A stretch of 64,000 bases of DNA from Avibacterium gallinarum (lineage in GTDB: Bacteria; Pseudomonadota; Gammaproteobacteria; Enterobacterales; Pasteurellaceae): the NCBI RefSeq assembly GCF_002921135.1, contig NZ_PQVJ01000006.1:124001-188000 (forward strand), read 5' to 3'. Position 1 is the stretch's first letter. The number at the start of each line of letters is the position of its first letter. Below are positions 10,433 through 19,858 of this stretch, in pieces. Both the position numbers and the translations under genes were made by a program. The notes beneath the pieces are model-generated. The model was not told the DNA's origin and searched no databases. It saw only the letters and a list, made by a program, of their open reading frames with translations.

Positions 10433-11101
10433 ATGAAAAAATCATTATTAGCCGCATTAGTATTAGGCGCAACCTTAACTGTAACTGGCTGTTTCGATAA
10501 AGAAAGCAAAGTTTCAGCACAAGTTGAAAATGCAAAATCAAGCGTTTCTGAAGCAAAAGACGCTGTAGCTCAAGCAGCATCAGATGTTAAAGATGCAGCA
10601 GTTGAAGCAGCAAAAGATGTGAAAGACACTGCAGTATCAAAAATTACTGAAGCTAAAGATGCAATCACTGAAAAAGCAAGCTCAATGGCTGACGCAGCAA
10701 CACAAAAAGTGACTGAAATGAAAGATGCAGCGGCTGAGAAAGTAACTTCTATGGCTGATGCAGCGACTCAAAAAGCAGCTGAAATGAAAGACGCAGCAGT
10801 AGAAAAAGTAACTGGTGCTAAAGACGCAGTAGCAGAAAAAGCAGCAGATGTAAAAGACGCGGCAATGGATAAAGTTGCTGATGTTAAAGATGCTGCCGTA
10901 GAAGCAAAAGATGCTGCAGTAGAAAAAGCAAGCTCAGCGGTTGATTCAGCAGCACAAAAAGCCGCTGAAGTAAAAGACGCTGCAATGGACAAAGCCACAG
11001 CCGTTAAAGATGCAGCTGTAGAAGCAAAAGATGCAGCAGTTGAAAAAGTCACTGAAGCAAAAGACGCAGCAGTTGAAAAAGTTGAAAGTTTAACTAAATA
11101 A
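10433..11101 (+). CDS. LEA-like repetitive lipoprotein
   Basis: Predicted lipoprotein of unknown function. The signal peptide has a lipobox TVTGC with the lipidated Cys at residue 20, and no Asp at +2 (Phe21), so outer membrane sorting is likely. The mature part, residues 22-222, is built almost only of A, K, D, E, V, M, T and S in helical repeats with the core motif KDAAVEK, like group 3 LEA and apolipoprotein-type 11-residue repeats. Two larger duplications are visible: about 84-104 with 106-126 (22-residue offset) and about 140-168 with 180-208 (40-residue offset). The only aromatic in the mature protein is F21. It is monocistronic with its own terminator. A stress or desiccation role would be inference from composition only. 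Confidence 0.75.
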   Translation: MKKSLLAALVLGATLTVTGCFDKESKVSAQVENAKSSVSEAKDAVAQAASDVKDAAVEAAKDVKDTAVSKITEAKDAITEKASSMADAATQKVTEMKDAAAEKVTSMADAATQKAAEMKDAAVEKVTGAKDAVAEKAADVKDAAMDKVADVKDAAVEAKDAAVEKASSAVDSAAQKAAEVKDAAMDKATAVKDAAVEAKDAAVEKVTEAKDAAVEKVESLTK

Positions 11102-11123
11102 TTTAGTCATCGAGTTATGATTA

Positions 11124-11155
11124 AAAAAGGCTAGAAATATTCTAGCCTTTTTACT
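11124..11155 (+). terminator. Terminator of the LEA-like lipoprotein gene
   Basis: AAAAAGGCTAGAA/TTCTAGCCTTTTT hairpin with a 3-nt loop and a T run, lying just upstream of the tmRNA gene. Confidence 0.85.
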
Positions 11156-11205
11156 GTATTTCTCTTTAAATTCAATCAATTCCTTGATAGAATTACCGAG
11201 TTTTT

Positions 11206-11572
11206 GGGGCTGATTCTGGATTCGACGGGATTAGCGAAGCCCAAGGTGCACGTCGAGGTGCGGTTGGCCTCGTAAATAAACCGCAAAAAAATAGTCGCAA
11301 ACGACGAACAATACGCTTTAGCAGCTTAATAACCTGCTCATAGCCTTCTCTCCCCAGCTTCCGCTCGTAAGACGGGGATAAAGAGGAGTCAAACCCAAAC
11401 GAGATCGCGTGGACGCCTCCGCTTGAGGATCGAAACGTTAAATTGAATCAAGCTAGCTTAACTATCGCGTGTCTGTCCGCAGTGGTTAAGTGAAATTAAA
11501 GACTAGACTAAACGTGTAGTGCTGAAGGTAGAGTAATTTCGGACGGGGGTTCAACTCCCCCCAGCTCCACCA
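11206..11572 (+). ncRNA. ssrA: Transfer-messenger RNA (tmRNA)
   Basis: Rescues stalled ribosomes and tags the unfinished protein for proteolysis. The 5' end GGGGCTGATTCTGGATTCGA and the 3' end with a TTCAACTCC T-arm and an encoded CCA are typical. The tag reading frame runs from the resume codon GCA at 11297 to TAA at 11327-11329 and gives ANDEQYALAA, differing from E. coli (ANDENYALAA) by one residue. The length of 367 nt fits one-piece tmRNAs. SmrB, which acts in the same quality-control pathway, is encoded 8 kb away. Confidence 0.98.
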
Positions 11573-11780
11573 AATTTGATATAATCCAAGCGTAGTATTA
11601 ATTCTATTTGTAGAACTTTATAGCTTGGATCTCCCCTTAAAGTTATCCTATTAATCTAACTACTCTCCGCTGTTTATTAAACCTTTTTATTCCTCCTCTT
11701 TTTCTTAGATTAAGAATGGTATTAATTTCATCAAAAGCACAACATTATAAACTACTTCTAACCAAGGAAAATTCTCAATA

Positions 11781-11814
11781 AAAAACGGTAGAAATTCTTA
11801 TCAAATTCCTACCG
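11781..11814 (-). terminator. Terminator of glnS with a built-in uptake sequence
   Basis: On the minus strand, CGGTAGGAATT pairs with AATTTCTACCG (one G-T pair) and is followed by T5. The first arm overlaps an uptake core (11811-11819). Confidence 0.75.
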
Positions 11815-11842
11815 CACTTATGTTTTCAATGAAGATGAAAAA

Positions 11843-13501
11843 TTAGAACCCTTCTTTCAAACTTACGGTTAAGCTGAAAATCAGGTGTTCTGGGTGGCTG
11901 TCTTTGCTGTCAGCGCAGAAATAGCCTTCACGTTCAAATTGGTAGGCTTTTTCTTCTTGTGCGTTAGCTAAACTTTTTTCCACAAAACCGTGTTTTACCA
12001 CTAAAGAATTTGGATTTAACACTTCGTAAAGCTCTTCTGCCGCACCTGGGTTTGGCACAGTGAATAATTTGTCGTATAAACGGAATTCCGCTGGCACATT
12101 GTCTGTGGCTGAAACCCAATGAATTACGCCTTTGACTTTACGCCCATCTGCAGGATTTTTGCCTAAGGTTTCAGGATCATAAGTACAATAAACGGTGGTG
12201 ATATTGCCCTCAGCATCTTTCTCCACACGCTCCGCTTTGATCACATAAGCATTACGCAAACGCACTTCTTTGCCTAATACTAAACGTTTATATTGTTTGT
12301 TCGCTTCTTCGCGGAAATCCGCTTGATCAATATAAATTTCTTTAGTAAATGGCAATTGGCGATGGCCTAATTCTTCGCGATTTGGGTGATTTGGTGCGGA
12401 TAGCATTTCTTGCCCGTCAAAGTTTTCAATCACGATTTTTAACGGATTAATCACCGCCATTGCGCGTGGTGCATTTTGGTTAAGATCATCACGAATACAA
12501 GATTCTAACGCGCTGAACTCCACCACGTTATCTTGCTTGGTTACCCCAATGCGGCGGCAAAATTCACGGATTGACGCTGGCGTATAACCACGGCGACGTA
12601 AACCTGAAATTGTCGGCATACGCGGATCGTTCCAACCATCAACCACTTCATCTTCTACTAATTTCAACAATTTACGTTTAGACGTGAGCGTATATTCCAA
12701 GTTCAAACGTGAAAATTCATACTGATGTGGCAATGGGCGTTTAATGGAAATATGCTCAAGCACCCAATCATATAAACGGCGGTTATCTTGGAATTCAAGG
12801 GTACAAAGTGAGTGCGTAATGCCCTCAATGGCATCGGAAATACAATGGGTGAAATCGTACATTGGATAAATGCACCATTTATTCCCTGTATTGTGATGTT
12901 CCGCAAATTTAATGCGGTATAACACTGGATCACGCATTACCATAAACGGTGATGCCATATCAATTTTGGCACGCAAACTGGCTTTTCCTTCGGCAAACTC
13001 GCCATTTTTCATTTTTTCAAATAAGGCTAAGTTTTCTTCCACGCTACGATCGCGATAAGGGCTGTTTTTTCCTGGTTCGGTCAATGTGCCACGATATTCA
13101 CGCATTTGTTCAGGTGAAAGCTCATCAACATAAGCTAAACCTTTCTCAATTAATTCAATGGCATAGCCATAAAGCGCATCGAAATAATCAGATGCATAAC
13201 GTGCCTTTCCTTCCCAATGGAAACCAAGCCATTCCACATCTTGTTTAATGGAATCAACATATTCCACATCTTCTTTAACCGGGTTAGTGTCGTCAAAACG
13301 CAAGTTACACAAGCCTTTGTAATCTTCTGCAATACCAAAATTTAAGCAGATAGATTTTGCGTGGCCAATATGTAAATAGCCATTTGGCTCAGGTGGAAAA
13401 CGGGTGTAAACGTGGTTTACTTTCCCTGTTTCCAAATCTTCATCAATAATATGACGAATAAAATTGGTAGGTTGATGTTCGTTCTCTGTAATATGGCTCA
13501 T
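11843..13501 (-). CDS. glnS: Glutaminyl-tRNA synthetase
   Basis: Class I aminoacyl-tRNA synthetase that charges tRNA-Gln. The 552 residues match the bacterial GlnRS length. The HIGH motif is at 44-47 ([12 protein letters not shown]) and the KMSKS-like loop is TSKRK at 273-277. The anticodon-binding beta-barrel domains fill the C-terminal half. A promoter with TTGAAT, 17 bp and TAAAAT lies 46-74 bp upstream. The gene is divergent from the efflux operon. Confidence 0.98.
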   Translation of the reverse strand: MSHITENEHQPTNFIRHIIDEDLETGKVNHVYTRFPPEPNGYLHIGHAKSICLNFGIAEDYKGLCNLRFDDTNPVKEDVEYVDSIKQDVEWLGFHWEGKARYASDYFDALYGYAIELIEKGLAYVDELSPEQMREYRGTLTEPGKNSPYRDRSVEENLALFEKMKNGEFAEGKASLRAKIDMASPFMVMRDPVLYRIKFAEHHNTGNKWCIYPMYDFTHCISDAIEGITHSLCTLEFQDNRRLYDWVLEHISIKRPLPHQYEFSRLNLEYTLTSKRKLLKLVEDEVVDGWNDPRMPTISGLRRRGYTPASIREFCRRIGVTKQDNVVEFSALESCIRDDLNQNAPRAMAVINPLKIVIENFDGQEMLSAPNHPNREELGHRQLPFTKEIYIDQADFREEANKQYKRLVLGKEVRLRNAYVIKAERVEKDAEGNITTVYCTYDPETLGKNPADGRKVKGVIHWVSATDNVPAEFRLYDKLFTVPNPGAAEELYEVLNPNSLVVKHGFVEKSLANAQEEKAYQFEREGYFCADSKDSHPEHLIFSLTVSLKEGF

Positions 13502-13546
13502 TTTGACCTCAAAATATTCTCGATTTTTGTAAAAAAATTGTCGTTT

Positions 13547-13575
13547 ATTTTACTATGTTTAACGGCAGAATTCAA
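13547..13575 (-). promoter_or_regulatory. Predicted sigma-70 promoter of glnS
   Basis: On the minus strand -35 TTGAAT (13570-13575) and -10 TAAAAT (13547-13552) are separated by exactly 17 bp. Confidence 0.6.
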
Positions 13576-13622
13576 AAGTGCGGTTGATTTTCCTTAGATA
13601 AATGATACAATTCACGCCCTAA

Positions 13623-13640
13623 AATGAACGAACGTTCATT
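13623..13640. promoter_or_regulatory. Palindrome resembling a TetR-family operator
   Basis: AATGAACG-AA-CGTTCATT has perfect 8-bp arms and a 2-bp centre. Such short-centre palindromes with TGAACG arms are typical of TetR/AcrR-type operators. It lies about 25 bp upstream of the -35 region of the macAB operon. No TetR-family gene is in the window, so the binding protein is unknown. Confidence 0.55.
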
Positions 13641-13655
13641 CAGTGTAAATTTATT

Positions 13656-13694
13656 TTTCTTAAGCTCTTCTTAAGAAAGATTTTCTACTATAAT
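13656..13694 (+). promoter_or_regulatory. Promoter of the macAB operon with a PmrA/BasR-type box
   Basis: CTTAAG-N5-CTTAAG (13659-13675) matches the known PmrA/BasR consensus of two TTAA-centred hexamers spaced by 5 bp. The flanks extend it to a 9-bp inverted repeat (13656-13664 with 13670-13678). It overlaps the -35 position of a TATAAT -10 box at 13689-13694, the placement usual for activators of the OmpR family. No such regulator is encoded in the window. Confidence 0.6.
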
Positions 13695-13732
13695 CATCGA
13701 ATAAAACGATTGTTATTTTTCTCGGAGTTTTT

Positions 13733-14899
13733 ATGCGTAAAAAAACGATTTTTTCCCTACTTACCATTGGGTTAGTGGCATTTGGTGCTTATAGTTATTT
13801 CACCCATTCTAATCAACAAGAAACAACCTATTTAACAGAAAATGTACGCCGTGGCGAAATCAAAAAATCAGTGATTACCGTAGGCTCAGTTCGAGCTTAT
13901 AACCGTGTGGAAGTGGGAGCACAAGCTTCAGGTAAAATTGAGAAAATTCACGTCGTACTAGGACAACATATCAAACAAGGAGATTTAATCGCAGAAATTG
14001 ACTCTAAAAATCAAGTGAATGCGTTAAATTCAGCACAAGCAGAATTAAAAGCCTACCAAGCTCAGCTCAATGCAAAACAAGTGGCTTATAATGTGGCGAA
14101 ATCTGCCTATGATCGCCTTGCGAAATTATATGCGAGTAAATCCACGTCTTTAGATGAACTGAATGCGGCGAAAAATAATTTATCCTCTGCCAAAGCGGCG
14201 ATTTCTGAAGTGGAAGCTGCCATTCAACGTGCGGAAATTCAAGTAGATACGGCAAAAACCAATTTACAATATACCCAAATTCTTTCGCCTTTAGACGGCA
14301 CAGTGCTGTCCATTCCCGTATCAGAAGGGCAAACGGTGAACGCCAACCAAACTACCCCAACCATTGTACAAGTGGCGGATTTAACGAAGATTTTAATTAA
14401 GCCAGAAATTTCTGAAGGCGACATTACCAAAGTGAAAGCAGGAATGGCGGTGGAATTTACCACCCTTTCTGAACCAGACAAAGTCTATCATTCAACCATT
14501 CATTCTGTTGATCCCGCCATCACCACGCTCACGGATAACGAATATAAAGAAAGTGCCTCAAATACCAGTGCGGTTTATTACTATGCCAATGTTTTAATAG
14601 ATAATCCTGATAACCAACTGCGTATTGGAATGACTACGCAAAATACCATTATCATTTCCGATGTACAAAATACCCTACTGGTTCCTACCATCACGTTACA
14701 CAAGGAAGGAAAAGAAACCTTTGTTAATATATTGAAAGACAATGATAAAGTAGAAAAACGCACCGTTGTTACAGGGTTAAGCGATGATATGAATACGCAA
14801 ATTTTAAATGGATTGGAAGAAGGGGAAAAAGTGATTTCCTCGCAAGTAACCAGTGATGAAAAAGTGGGAAATACTTTCCGCGGTCCTCGAATTTTATAA
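13733..14899 (+). CDS. macA: MacA-type periplasmic adaptor of a tripartite efflux pump
   Basis: Periplasmic adaptor (membrane fusion protein) that joins the MacB ABC transporter to an outer membrane channel. The 388 residues have an N-terminal membrane anchor (about 5-22), a lipoyl-like half-motif (VEVGAQASGKIEKIHV), a long alpha-helical hairpin (about 95-170), the second lipoyl half (TQILSPLDGTVLSIPVSEGQTV) and a beta-barrel and membrane-proximal part. It is the first gene of a three-gene operon; the macB start follows the stop by 16 bp. In other bacteria MacAB exports macrolides, heme precursors or peptides; the substrate here is unknown. Confidence 0.92.
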   Translation: MRKKTIFSLLTIGLVAFGAYSYFTHSNQQETTYLTENVRRGEIKKSVITVGSVRAYNRVEVGAQASGKIEKIHVVLGQHIKQGDLIAEIDSKNQVNALNSAQAELKAYQAQLNAKQVAYNVAKSAYDRLAKLYASKSTSLDELNAAKNNLSSAKAAISEVEAAIQRAEIQVDTAKTNLQYTQILSPLDGTVLSIPVSEGQTVNANQTTPTIVQVADLTKILIKPEISEGDITKVKAGMAVEFTTLSEPDKVYHSTIHSVDPAITTLTDNEYKESASNTSAVYYYANVLIDNPDNQLRIGMTTQNTIIISDVQNTLLVPTITLHKEGKETFVNILKDNDKVEKRTVVTGLSDDMNTQILNGLEEGEKVISSQVTSDEKVGNTFRGPRIL

Positions 14900-14915
14900 A
14901 GTGCGGTGGTTTTTT

Positions 14916-16850
14916 ATGAATATTATTGAATTAAGCCACATCAACAAATTTTTCGGTGAAGGCGAAAACTGCACTCAGGTGTTAAAAGACATCAATTTAG
15001 ACATTAAAAAAGGCGATTTTATTGCCATTATTGGCCAATCCGGTTCAGGCAAATCCACCTTGATGAACATTATTGGTTGCTTGGATACAGCGACATCAGG
15101 CTCTTATAAAGTCGATGGTTTAGAAGTCAGCCAGCTCAATCGTGATCGGCTTTCTGATTTACGGCAGAAAAAATTTGGCTTTATTTTTCAACGCTATAAC
15201 CTGCTCTCAACGCTAAGTGCGGTGGAAAATGTGGCACTTCCTGCCATTTATGCAGGCATCGATCAACCTACTCGCCTACAACGAGCCAAACAGTTATTAG
15301 AAAAATTAGGCTTAGGCGATCACTTAGAAAACAAGCCAAATCAGCTTTCTGGAGGGCAACAACAGCGCGTGAGTATTGCGCGCGCTTTGATGAATGGGGG
15401 CGAAATTATTCTAGCCGATGAACCTACTGGAGCATTAGATAGTAAAAGTGGCGAAACCGTGATGGATATTCTCACCCAGCTACACAGCGAGGGGCATACC
15501 ATTATTTTGGTCACGCACGATAAAAACGTGGCAAATTTTGCTAATCGTATTATTGAGATCAAAGACGGCAAAATTATTGAAGATCGCCGAAAATCGGAAC
15601 AAATGACCCAAAAACAAGACATTGCACTACAAAGCAGTAAAAGTCGATTACAATTTTATAAAGATCAGTTTATTGAATCCTTCAAAATGTCCATTAAAGC
15701 CATTGTGGCACATAAATTGCGTTCTTTGCTAACAATGTTAGGGATTATTATTGGTATTACTTCTGTGGTTTGCGTAGTTGCCTTAGGTAACGGCTCACAA
15801 CAAAAAATTCTTAGCAACATCAATGCAATAGGAACAAATACAATGGATATTTATAACGGTGCAGGCTTTGGTGATCGGCGCGCAGCGAAAAATCAAAATC
15901 TTACCGTAGCAGATGCCGATATGCTTGCCAAACAAAGCTATATTGCCAGCGTTACACCAAATAGTTCGGTAAACGGCACGCTCACTTACGGTAACCAAAG
16001 TTTCACCGCCCAAGTGCGTGGTGTGGGAGAGCAATATTTTAATGTCCGCGGTTTAAGCAAAGCTGAAGGCATATTTTTCAGCGCAGACGCCGTAAAACAC
16101 AGCGAACAAGTAGCCGTGATTGATGAAAACACGTTACACGAAGTATTCAACAATCAAAATCCCCTTGGCAAAATTTTGATGATCAATAAAAAACCATTGC
16201 GCATCATAGGGGTAGCAGCCAGCAATAATATGGTAACGAATAATTCTAGCCTGAATATTTATATACCTTACACAACAGCAATGAACAAAATTTCTGGTAA
16301 TAAAAAAATTAGCTCAATCACAGTAAAGATTAACGATGAAATTAGTTCTAAAGTGGCAGAAAAAGATCTCACTCGCCTGCTCACCGTGCGCCATGGCAAA
16401 AAAGATTTTTTTATATTCAACACCGATACGATCAAGCAAACTATCGAAAAAACAACAAATACAATGAAGTTGCTGATTTCTTCCATTGCCATTATTTCCC
16501 TTGTTGTAGGCGGCATTGGGGTGATGAATATTATGCTGGTTTCGGTAACCGAGCGAACCAAAGAAATTGGCGTACGAATGGCCATTGGCGCAAGACAATT
16601 TAACATCTTGCAACAATTTTTAATTGAAGCGGTGCTGATTTGCTTAATTGGTGGCATCACTGGCGTGGTGCTATCAATGGTGCTAGGCACAGTGTTTAAT
16701 TGGCTGGTGAAAGATTTTACCATGATCTTTTCCACCTTCTCGATTATCGCCGCGCTGCTCTGCTCAAGCTTAATTGGCGTGATTTTTGGCTATATGCCAG
16801 CAAAAAATGCTTCGCAATTAAATCCAATTACCGCTTTAGCTCAGGAATAG
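14916..16850 (+). CDS. macB: MacB-type ABC transporter, ATPase fused to permease
   Basis: Drives export by mechanotransmission of ATP hydrolysis. I chose the start [14 protein letters not shown] at 14916, giving 644 residues; the open frame from 14853 overlaps macA and is not conserved. The ATPase domain has Walker [10 protein letters not shown] (40-48), signature LSGGQ (144-148) and Walker B ILADEP (165-170). One transmembrane helix follows at about 270-295, then a large periplasmic domain and three C-terminal helices including the conserved [18 protein letters not shown] stretch. The ribosome site before the start is weak and a DNA uptake sequence occupies the gap after macA. Confidence 0.94.
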   Translation: MNIIELSHINKFFGEGENCTQVLKDINLDIKKGDFIAIIGQSGSGKSTLMNIIGCLDTATSGSYKVDGLEVSQLNRDRLSDLRQKKFGFIFQRYNLLSTLSAVENVALPAIYAGIDQPTRLQRAKQLLEKLGLGDHLENKPNQLSGGQQQRVSIARALMNGGEIILADEPTGALDSKSGETVMDILTQLHSEGHTIILVTHDKNVANFANRIIEIKDGKIIEDRRKSEQMTQKQDIALQSSKSRLQFYKDQFIESFKMSIKAIVAHKLRSLLTMLGIIIGITSVVCVVALGNGSQQKILSNINAIGTNTMDIYNGAGFGDRRAAKNQNLTVADADMLAKQSYIASVTPNSSVNGTLTYGNQSFTAQVRGVGEQYFNVRGLSKAEGIFFSADAVKHSEQVAVIDENTLHEVFNNQNPLGKILMINKKPLRIIGVAASNNMVTNNSSLNIYIPYTTAMNKISGNKKISSITVKINDEISSKVAEKDLTRLLTVRHGKKDFFIFNTDTIKQTIEKTTNTMKLLISSIAIISLVVGGIGVMNIMLVSVTERTKEIGVRMAIGARQFNILQQFLIEAVLICLIGGITGVVLSMVLGTVFNWLVKDFTMIFSTFSIIAALLCSSLIGVIFGYMPAKNASQLNPITALAQE

Positions 16851-16942
16851 TTTTTTGATAAAATTTCAACAATCAGGCAATAAAAAATCGGCAAAATTAC
16901 ACCGCACTTTATTTGCCTACGATTTTATTTAATAAGGAAAAA

Positions 16943-18316
16943 ATGATGTTAAAACAATCCAAACTCTCACTTGCTATTGGCTTGTCTGTGTTGTTAGCTG
17001 GCTGTGCGAATCTTGACGATTCTTACAAAGCATCACAACAAGATTTCCAACAATATGAAGAATTAACCAAACAATACAACATTCAAGAAAATTGGTGGAC
17101 GCTGTATAAAGATCCGCAACTAAATCAGTTAGTTGAACAAGCCTTGGAAAATAACAAAGATTTAGCCAAAGCAGCCATTGCTGTAAATACGGCGCTTTAT
17201 AACGCGAATTTAATCGGCGCAAATTTAGTACCAAATTTCAGTGGTTCGGTATCTTCTTCAGCTAACAAAAATATTCACGATGGCGGCTCTTCCGTGATTA
17301 GCCACGGTGGTGCATTAAACGTGAGTTACACCCTAGATTTATGGCGTCGTTTAGCTGATTCAGCTTCTGCCGCAGAATGGCGACACGCTGCTAGCGAACA
17401 AGATCTTGAAGCGGCGCGCATTTCATTAATCAACTCTGTAATCTTAACCTACTATCAACTTGGTTACTTAAATGATGCGATTAGTACCGTGAATAAAACC
17501 ATCAATTACTATTCCGAAATTAACCGCATTATGCAAAATAAATTCCGCCAAGGCGTGGCAGATCGCGCAAGTTCCGATCAAGCGCAACAAGCGGTTTTAA
17601 CAGCGCGTAACAGCTTAATCAATTACCAAACGCAAAAGAAAACGGCAGAAGCCACCTTGCGTAACTTATTGAATTTAAAACCAAGTGATCCATTAAAAGT
17701 GAACTACCCGCATATTCTTAAAGTAAAAAATGTGGGGGTAAACCTTAATGTGCCTCTTTCTGCCATTGCCAATCGTCCAGACGTAAAAGGCTATCAATAT
17801 CGCTTAAACAGCGCTTTCAAAGATGCCAAAGCAATGCAAAAAAGCTGGTTCCCAACCATTACCTTGGGCGGAAGTTTAGGTTCTAGCGGCAATAAAATTG
17901 ACAACGCATTCAACACCCCTATCGCAGGCGGAACAGTCGGAATTAGCTTGCCATTCTTGAGCTGGAACACCGTGAAATGGAACGTAAAAATTTCAGAATC
18001 GGCTTATGATCTTGCACTTGTGAACTTTGAACAAAGCATCACCAAAGCCTTAAATGATATTGACACCAACTATTTTGCTTACAACCAAGCGCGTCAAAAC
18101 TTCGCCAACTTGCAGCAAACCTACAACTACAACAAACGCATCACGCAATATTACAAAAACCGCTATGATGCAGGCATTGCAGAACTAAGAGAATGGTTAA
18201 ACGCCGCAAGCACCGAACGCAACTCCGAGCTTTCCATTTTAAATGCAAAATACAACCTCATTCAAAGCGAAAACGCCGTATATAGCGCAATGGGCGGTTA
18301 TTACTCTGTAAAATAA
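16943..18316 (+). CDS. NodT-family outer membrane efflux lipoprotein
   Basis: Outer membrane channel partner for the MacAB pair. With the start MMLKQSKLSLAIGLSV at 16943 it has 457 residues and a lipobox LLAGC, so it is lipid-anchored like OprM/CusC/NodT, unlike the unacylated E. coli TolC. Two OEP repeats of coiled helices and beta-strands are recognisable (about 50-230 and 260-450), with conserved NRPDVKGYQYRLNSA in the second. It lies 92 bp after macB across a DNA uptake sequence. AAGGAA provides the ribosome site. It is followed by a strong terminator. Confidence 0.9.
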   Translation: MMLKQSKLSLAIGLSVLLAGCANLDDSYKASQQDFQQYEELTKQYNIQENWWTLYKDPQLNQLVEQALENNKDLAKAAIAVNTALYNANLIGANLVPNFSGSVSSSANKNIHDGGSSVISHGGALNVSYTLDLWRRLADSASAAEWRHAASEQDLEAARISLINSVILTYYQLGYLNDAISTVNKTINYYSEINRIMQNKFRQGVADRASSDQAQQAVLTARNSLINYQTQKKTAEATLRNLLNLKPSDPLKVNYPHILKVKNVGVNLNVPLSAIANRPDVKGYQYRLNSAFKDAKAMQKSWFPTITLGGSLGSSGNKIDNAFNTPIAGGTVGISLPFLSWNTVKWNVKISESAYDLALVNFEQSITKALNDIDTNYFAYNQARQNFANLQQTYNYNKRITQYYKNRYDAGIAELREWLNAASTERNSELSILNAKYNLIQSENAVYSAMGGYYSVK

Positions 18317-18341
18317 TTATTATTGAGTAACAATTAAAACA

Positions 18342-18386
18342 AAAGTGCGGTGAAAAAATCAGAAATTTTTTACCGCACTTTTTCTT
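18342..18386. terminator. Bidirectional terminator made of an inverted uptake-sequence pair
   Basis: AAAGTGCGGT (18342-18351) and ACCGCACTTT (18372-18381) pair, with extra A/T pairing inside, and T-rich flanks on both sides. It separates the convergent efflux operon and sulfatase gene. Confidence 0.85.
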
Positions 18387-18406
18387 TTGGTTCTTATTTA
18401 GAAGAG

Positions 18407-19855
18407 TTAGATCTCATTAATAATACGATATACCCAGTTTTCTAATGGATCCTTATACTTCAGCATTTCTGCCCGCATTTCTTCTAACATTTCTTTTTTC
18501 ACTTGCTGATATTCTGGGTCATAAAACAAATTATGTAACTCCTCAGGATCATTACGAATATCGTACAACTCTCCTACATCACTTGCATTGAAGACCAATT
18601 TATAATCTTTCCTACGCCACATTCTCTGTTCAAAATAAACAAAATGCCCTGCAAGTTGAGCTAATACCCCTTTACGAGCATTGGATTTATTTTCTCGCAA
18701 AATAGGCAATAGGCTTTCGCCTTGGAAAGTTTCTGGAACAGCTTGCCCAGCAACATCAAACACAGTTGAAGTCAAATCGTGCAGATAAACTAAATTATCG
18801 TCCACTTCATTGATACGTGAAGATTCAGGATCTTTAATAATCAGTGGAATATTGTAGGTGGTATCAAACATAAACTCACCTTTTTCAATCATTCTATGTG
18901 CTCCCATTGCATCACCATGATCTGCGGTAGCGACAATAAAACAATCTTGATAAAGATTATGTTTTTCAAGGAAGTCAAATAATTCACCGATAGCATCATC
19001 AATTAAGGTGATATACCCCCAGAATTTGGTGATCACTTCCTTCCAGCGTTCTTCACTTGCTTCCCACATTCCCCACATTTTAGAAATGGTACGATAATGG
19101 CCGGGTTTACCTTCTAAAGGTTTAAAGAAACTTTCATCAAGGACGACATCTTTTGGATCATACATTGAATAATAAGGCTCAGGAAAAATGCAAGGCGTAT
19201 GCGGCCCCCAGAAATTAATCCAAGTAAAGAAAGGCTTATGCTCAGCAAGAGATTCCAAAATAAAACGTTTCGTTTCATCAATAATAAAATAGGGAATTGT
19301 TTGTTCTTTTGTTCCTGAAAGTAAACCACATAATTCTTGCACTCTTAAATGCGGATTATCGCCAAAATAAGCTAGGCTGACTTCTGGCGTAGGGAAGCCT
19401 TTTTCTGCAAGCCATTCAGGGTAACGGTTTGGCTGAGTCGGCGCTTGATCAAACACTAAATTTTTATAAACGTGGCTGCCCGGATAACCATATCCGTCAA
19501 AATTATGCCCTTTAATACCGTAATCTCTTGGAACAGATCTCGTACCAACGTGCCATTTTCCAGCAACATAACAATTATAGCCCTTCAGTTTTCCTATGTG
19601 CGGTTGTTCTGCCGGAATTTCTCCTGTTCCACCTTTTTCACCATTTCGAATAATGCCATGGGTAGAAGGCATTTGCCCTGTAAAAAGTGATGTTCTAGCA
19701 GGGCCACAAACTGAAGCTGGCGTGAAGGCATTATCAAAACGAACACCTTCTCTCGCTAAACGATCTAAATTCGGCGTTTTTACAATCTTATGCCCATAAG
19801 TACCGAGCATATCTTTTCTAACTTGATCTAAAAGAATATAAATTACATTTTTCAT
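18407..19855 (-). CDS. Sulfatase (cysteine-type, no signal peptide)
   Basis: Hydrolase of the alkaline phosphatase/sulfatase superfamily. The 482 residues carry the formylglycine motif C50-G-P52-A-R54, the conserved GKWHVG stretch (K100, H102), GPHTPC near 217-222 and the metal ligands D312-H313 in ATADHGD. At the first metal site D10 is present but the usual second Asp is Gln (Q11). No signal peptide is visible, so it is probably cytoplasmic and acts on an imported substrate; the symporter gene directly upstream (3 bp apart) fits this. Cys must be converted to formylglycine by a maturase, which is not in the window. The substrate is unknown; a phosphonate or phosphate monoester hydrolase of the same fold cannot be excluded. 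Confidence 0.82.
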   Translation of the reverse strand: MKNVIYILLDQVRKDMLGTYGHKIVKTPNLDRLAREGVRFDNAFTPASVCGPARTSLFTGQMPSTHGIIRNGEKGGTGEIPAEQPHIGKLKGYNCYVAGKWHVGTRSVPRDYGIKGHNFDGYGYPGSHVYKNLVFDQAPTQPNRYPEWLAEKGFPTPEVSLAYFGDNPHLRVQELCGLLSGTKEQTIPYFIIDETKRFILESLAEHKPFFTWINFWGPHTPCIFPEPYYSMYDPKDVVLDESFFKPLEGKPGHYRTISKMWGMWEASEERWKEVITKFWGYITLIDDAIGELFDFLEKHNLYQDCFIVATADHGDAMGAHRMIEKGEFMFDTTYNIPLIIKDPESSRINEVDDNLVYLHDLTSTVFDVAGQAVPETFQGESLLPILRENKSNARKGVLAQLAGHFVYFEQRMWRRKDYKLVFNASDVGELYDIRNDPEELHNLFYDPEYQQVKKEMLEEMRAEMLKYKDPLENWVYRIINEI

Positions 19856-19858
19856 TAG

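Noticed and set aside
10768-11052. 94-codon frame antisense to the repetitive lipoprotein
   Set aside because: It mirrors the Ala-rich repeats and has no support of its own.
10433-11101. CRISPR-like array in the repeat region
   Set aside because: The repeats are in-frame coding repeats of variable spacing without unique spacers.
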